Under the pieces are notes generated by a model. That model searched no databases and was not told the DNA's origin. It saw only the letters and a program-made list of their open reading frames with translations. The translations under genes and the position numbers were made by a program. Below are positions 10,001-13,000 of a stretch of DNA of 15,145 nucleotides, piece by piece. Source of the DNA: Chrysochromulina tobinii (lineage: Eukaryota > Haptophyta > Prymnesiales > Chrysochromulinaceae); NCBI GenBank assembly GCA_001275005.1, contig JWZX01000528.1, forward strand, positions 1-15,145. The letters are read 5' to 3'. Numbering within the stretch: the first letter of the stretch is position 1; each line of letters begins with the position of its first letter.

Positions 10001-13000
10001 TCGTCGTCGAAGTCGCGCTGCTCAATGGCGTGCGCACTATGTCCATTCGATCGGCAGTCAGCCTGCTCAATGGCACCGAGGTGCCAGTCGAGATGGCGGC
10101 GCGCGCGCGACGCTCGCCCAGCATGCAAGTGCTCACCACGGCGCCCCACCCTTCCCCTTTTCCACAGGTGCCAGTCGAGATGTCGGCGCCGCAGCCGCAG
10201 TCGGCCGCGCTCGCCGAGCTGTCGACGTATTGCGTCGCCCCGAACTGCGCGCAGGCCGTGCCGCTGCTCTTGACGAGCCGCGGCGCGGAGGCAGCGATCT
10301 GGTCGATCCGACTGCGCCCTATGCCGGGAGGTCCAGGCGCGACTGAGGTGCACTGCCGCCACGCTGCCCCCAAGGATGCTGAGCATGCAAGTGCTCACCA
10401 CGGCGCCTTGCTCCCTGGTCCACAGGTGCATGCCGCCACGCTGCTCCCGCCCACGCTCTTCTCGCGCGACATGTCGGTCACCTCCGTCGACGACGCATTG
10501 CTCGTGTGTCCGCCCATCGAGCGCACCGGCTCGCCCTGGGCGGCGTGCGTCGTCATCGGGTACGAGTACGAGAGTGTCGGCACGCACCGCGCAGATGCGC
10601 CGGGGGCGCGCAAGGGCGCAGGGGGGGGGCGTGTTCAAAAAGGGCAAGGCGGGCAGCGCCGGCTCACGCGGGCGCGGCGCCGACGGCCGGCTCCGGCAGC
10701 AGAGCGTCGAGATTGTGCGCAGATTCCGACTTCCCGCCACCGAGCTGCTGCTGCACCAATGGAGCTGTGTCGTGCCGATCGTCGGTGGCTCACAGCGCGG
10801 CAAGCTGTGCCTCACCACGCACTTCTTCTGCTGGTATACGCTGCACGGAGTGCACCACGACGGCGTGCTGCTGGCGAGCAAGGTGGCTCGGGTGGCCGCG
10901 CAGTCGGGAGTGCTCAACGGCTCGGATGGGCTCGAGTTGCATCTCGGCCATCTCGGGGTCCGACTTGCCTTTTCGGGCTTTGAGTACCGCGACGAGTCGT
11001 TACGTCAGATCCAGGCCTGGCATGCCAGGACGCGTGAGGACCTGAGCACGGAGGGTGCAGCCGCGTGGCTCCCGCACTCGCTGCGCCTCGTGCCGCCGAT
11101 GAGCGTCTCCAATCTGCTGCCGTGCGCCCTCCGGCTGACGATCCGCGCACTGCCGTTGAGCTCGGCGAAGGCGAACGAGCTCGGGTGGCCCGTCCTCCCG
11201 AGCGTGATGTACGGCGATGCGAGCGCCGTACCGGGCGCGCCCGGGGGGCCGCCACCGGTTGAGATGCGACTCGAGCCGGGCAAGAGTGCGTGCTCGCACG
11301 ACGTGTGCGTGCTCGGGCCGATTGAGATTGCCATCGAGATCGGCGCCGCTGACGAGACATGCAGCGGCGTGCTGCAGCTCGCCCGGCCTCACGACCGTCT
11401 CAAGGAGAGCCACATCGTGACACTCAGCTCGAGCAAGCCGCGGCCCGCGGGCGGCCAGACGCTGCGGCTGCAGTGCCGGCTCAAGCCAACCTCACGCGCG
11501 GGCAGCGTCGAGCTCGCCGTGTACACGCTCCATGCCATCCTGAACCGCTCGTCGCTGCCGTTGCGCCTGTACGACACGGCGCTCCGTGCGGACCCTTTGC
11601 CCGTCGTCGAGGCGCCCGCGATGGCGCTCGAAGGGATCCCATTCTCGCTCGAGGAGGGGCGGGTGCTCGAGACGGCGCTGGCGGCGGCGCGCGGCCGCTC
11701 GGGCGGCTCGTGCCGCATCGGGGTGGGATCGGACACGGATGTGATCACCGGTATGGTCGACTACACAGAGCGCATCTCTGATGGACGGCTGAGCAAGGCC
11801 TTCTCGATCAGCGTGACGGGCAACGAAGGCGAGCTCGAGGTGAGCACGGGAAAAGGTCAGCGCGCGGAGCTCGTCGTGTCGGTCAATGCGGCCAAGGGCG
11901 CCGCCGCCGCTCTGGGCACTTGTGTGGTGGAGGTGCACGATCGGTTCATGATCCATAACCGGACGCTGCAGCACATCGAGCTGATGCAGTGGGCGGGCGA
12001 CGCATCGAGCACGGCCGCGGAGATCAAGCAGGCGATCACCGGCGCGGCGCGCGAAGCACGCGAAGCGATGCGGGAGAAGCTCGGCTTCGTCAAGAGCGAC
12101 AGCCAAGCTTCGGCCGCGAGCGTCTACGAGCTGCCGCCCGGTGGGCAAGCGCCCATCAAATGGCATTCGGGCGACGAAGGTCGTCGCTTCGTCGCGTTGC
12201 GGAGTAGCAAGGGCTTTCGGATGTATGACTGGTGCGCGCGAGCCCAGCTCGTCCTCGTGCATGCAAGTGCTCACCACGGCGCCCCCCCACCCCTCTTCCC
12301 CACAGGTGCGAGGCCGAGCGCATGCGTTCCGAGCTCGAGCATGCAAGTGCTCACCACGGCGCCCCCCCACCCTCTTCCCCACAGGTGCGAGCCTTTCTCC
12401 CCCGTGAGCACGGGCGAGATCATCCTCAAGTGCCGCGCGCTCAATGACGCGACGGGCGCCTCGGGCGGCAGCGCTCGGCAGGACGGCAGTGCGCCCCTCT
12501 ACCTGCGCCTCAACGTGTCCATGGTCGGACCACGCCGTCTGATTGCGCCTGAGTGCGTCTGATTGCGTCTGATTGCGTCTGATTGCGTCTGATTGCGTCT
12601 GATTGCGATGCATGCAGGTCGGTCCACGCCGGCTCCTGGTCCTCCGTCCCGCGCTCAACGTGCAGGGGCAGCTGCGCCTGCCGTACCGCGTGACGAATCG
12701 GACGCCGTATCTGCTCGCCTTTTGCCAGCGCGGCTCGGAGCAGCTGCAGGAGCACTGGGACCTGCTCGGTGCGGGCGAGGCATGCGAGTACACGTGGGAC
12801 CGTCCGGGGGGCGACAGATGCCTCGCGGTCCTCGCGCGCGACGCGGCAGGGGCGTGGCACGGCGAGGCCAGCGTCACGTCCGCCGCCACGTGTGCGCCGT
12901 ACTCGATTGAGAAGATCTCGGAGAAGCTCGCGCCGCTCAAGATCGTCAAGAGCCGTGCGCTTGGCGGCGCCGATGCGGTCGCACGCACGAAGAGCTATGG

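Noticed and set aside
10560-10605. A small intron to explain the frame change near the G9 run
   Set aside because: Candidate GT and AG sites give an intron of under 50 bases, with no flanking copy or cassette; a one-base error in a homopolymer is simpler.
11492-12988. Minus-strand open frame of 498 codons, and another at 13007-14329
   Set aside because: Both run across introns and exons of the plus-strand gene with low-complexity composition (the second mirrors the 33-base repeat), so they are shadows.
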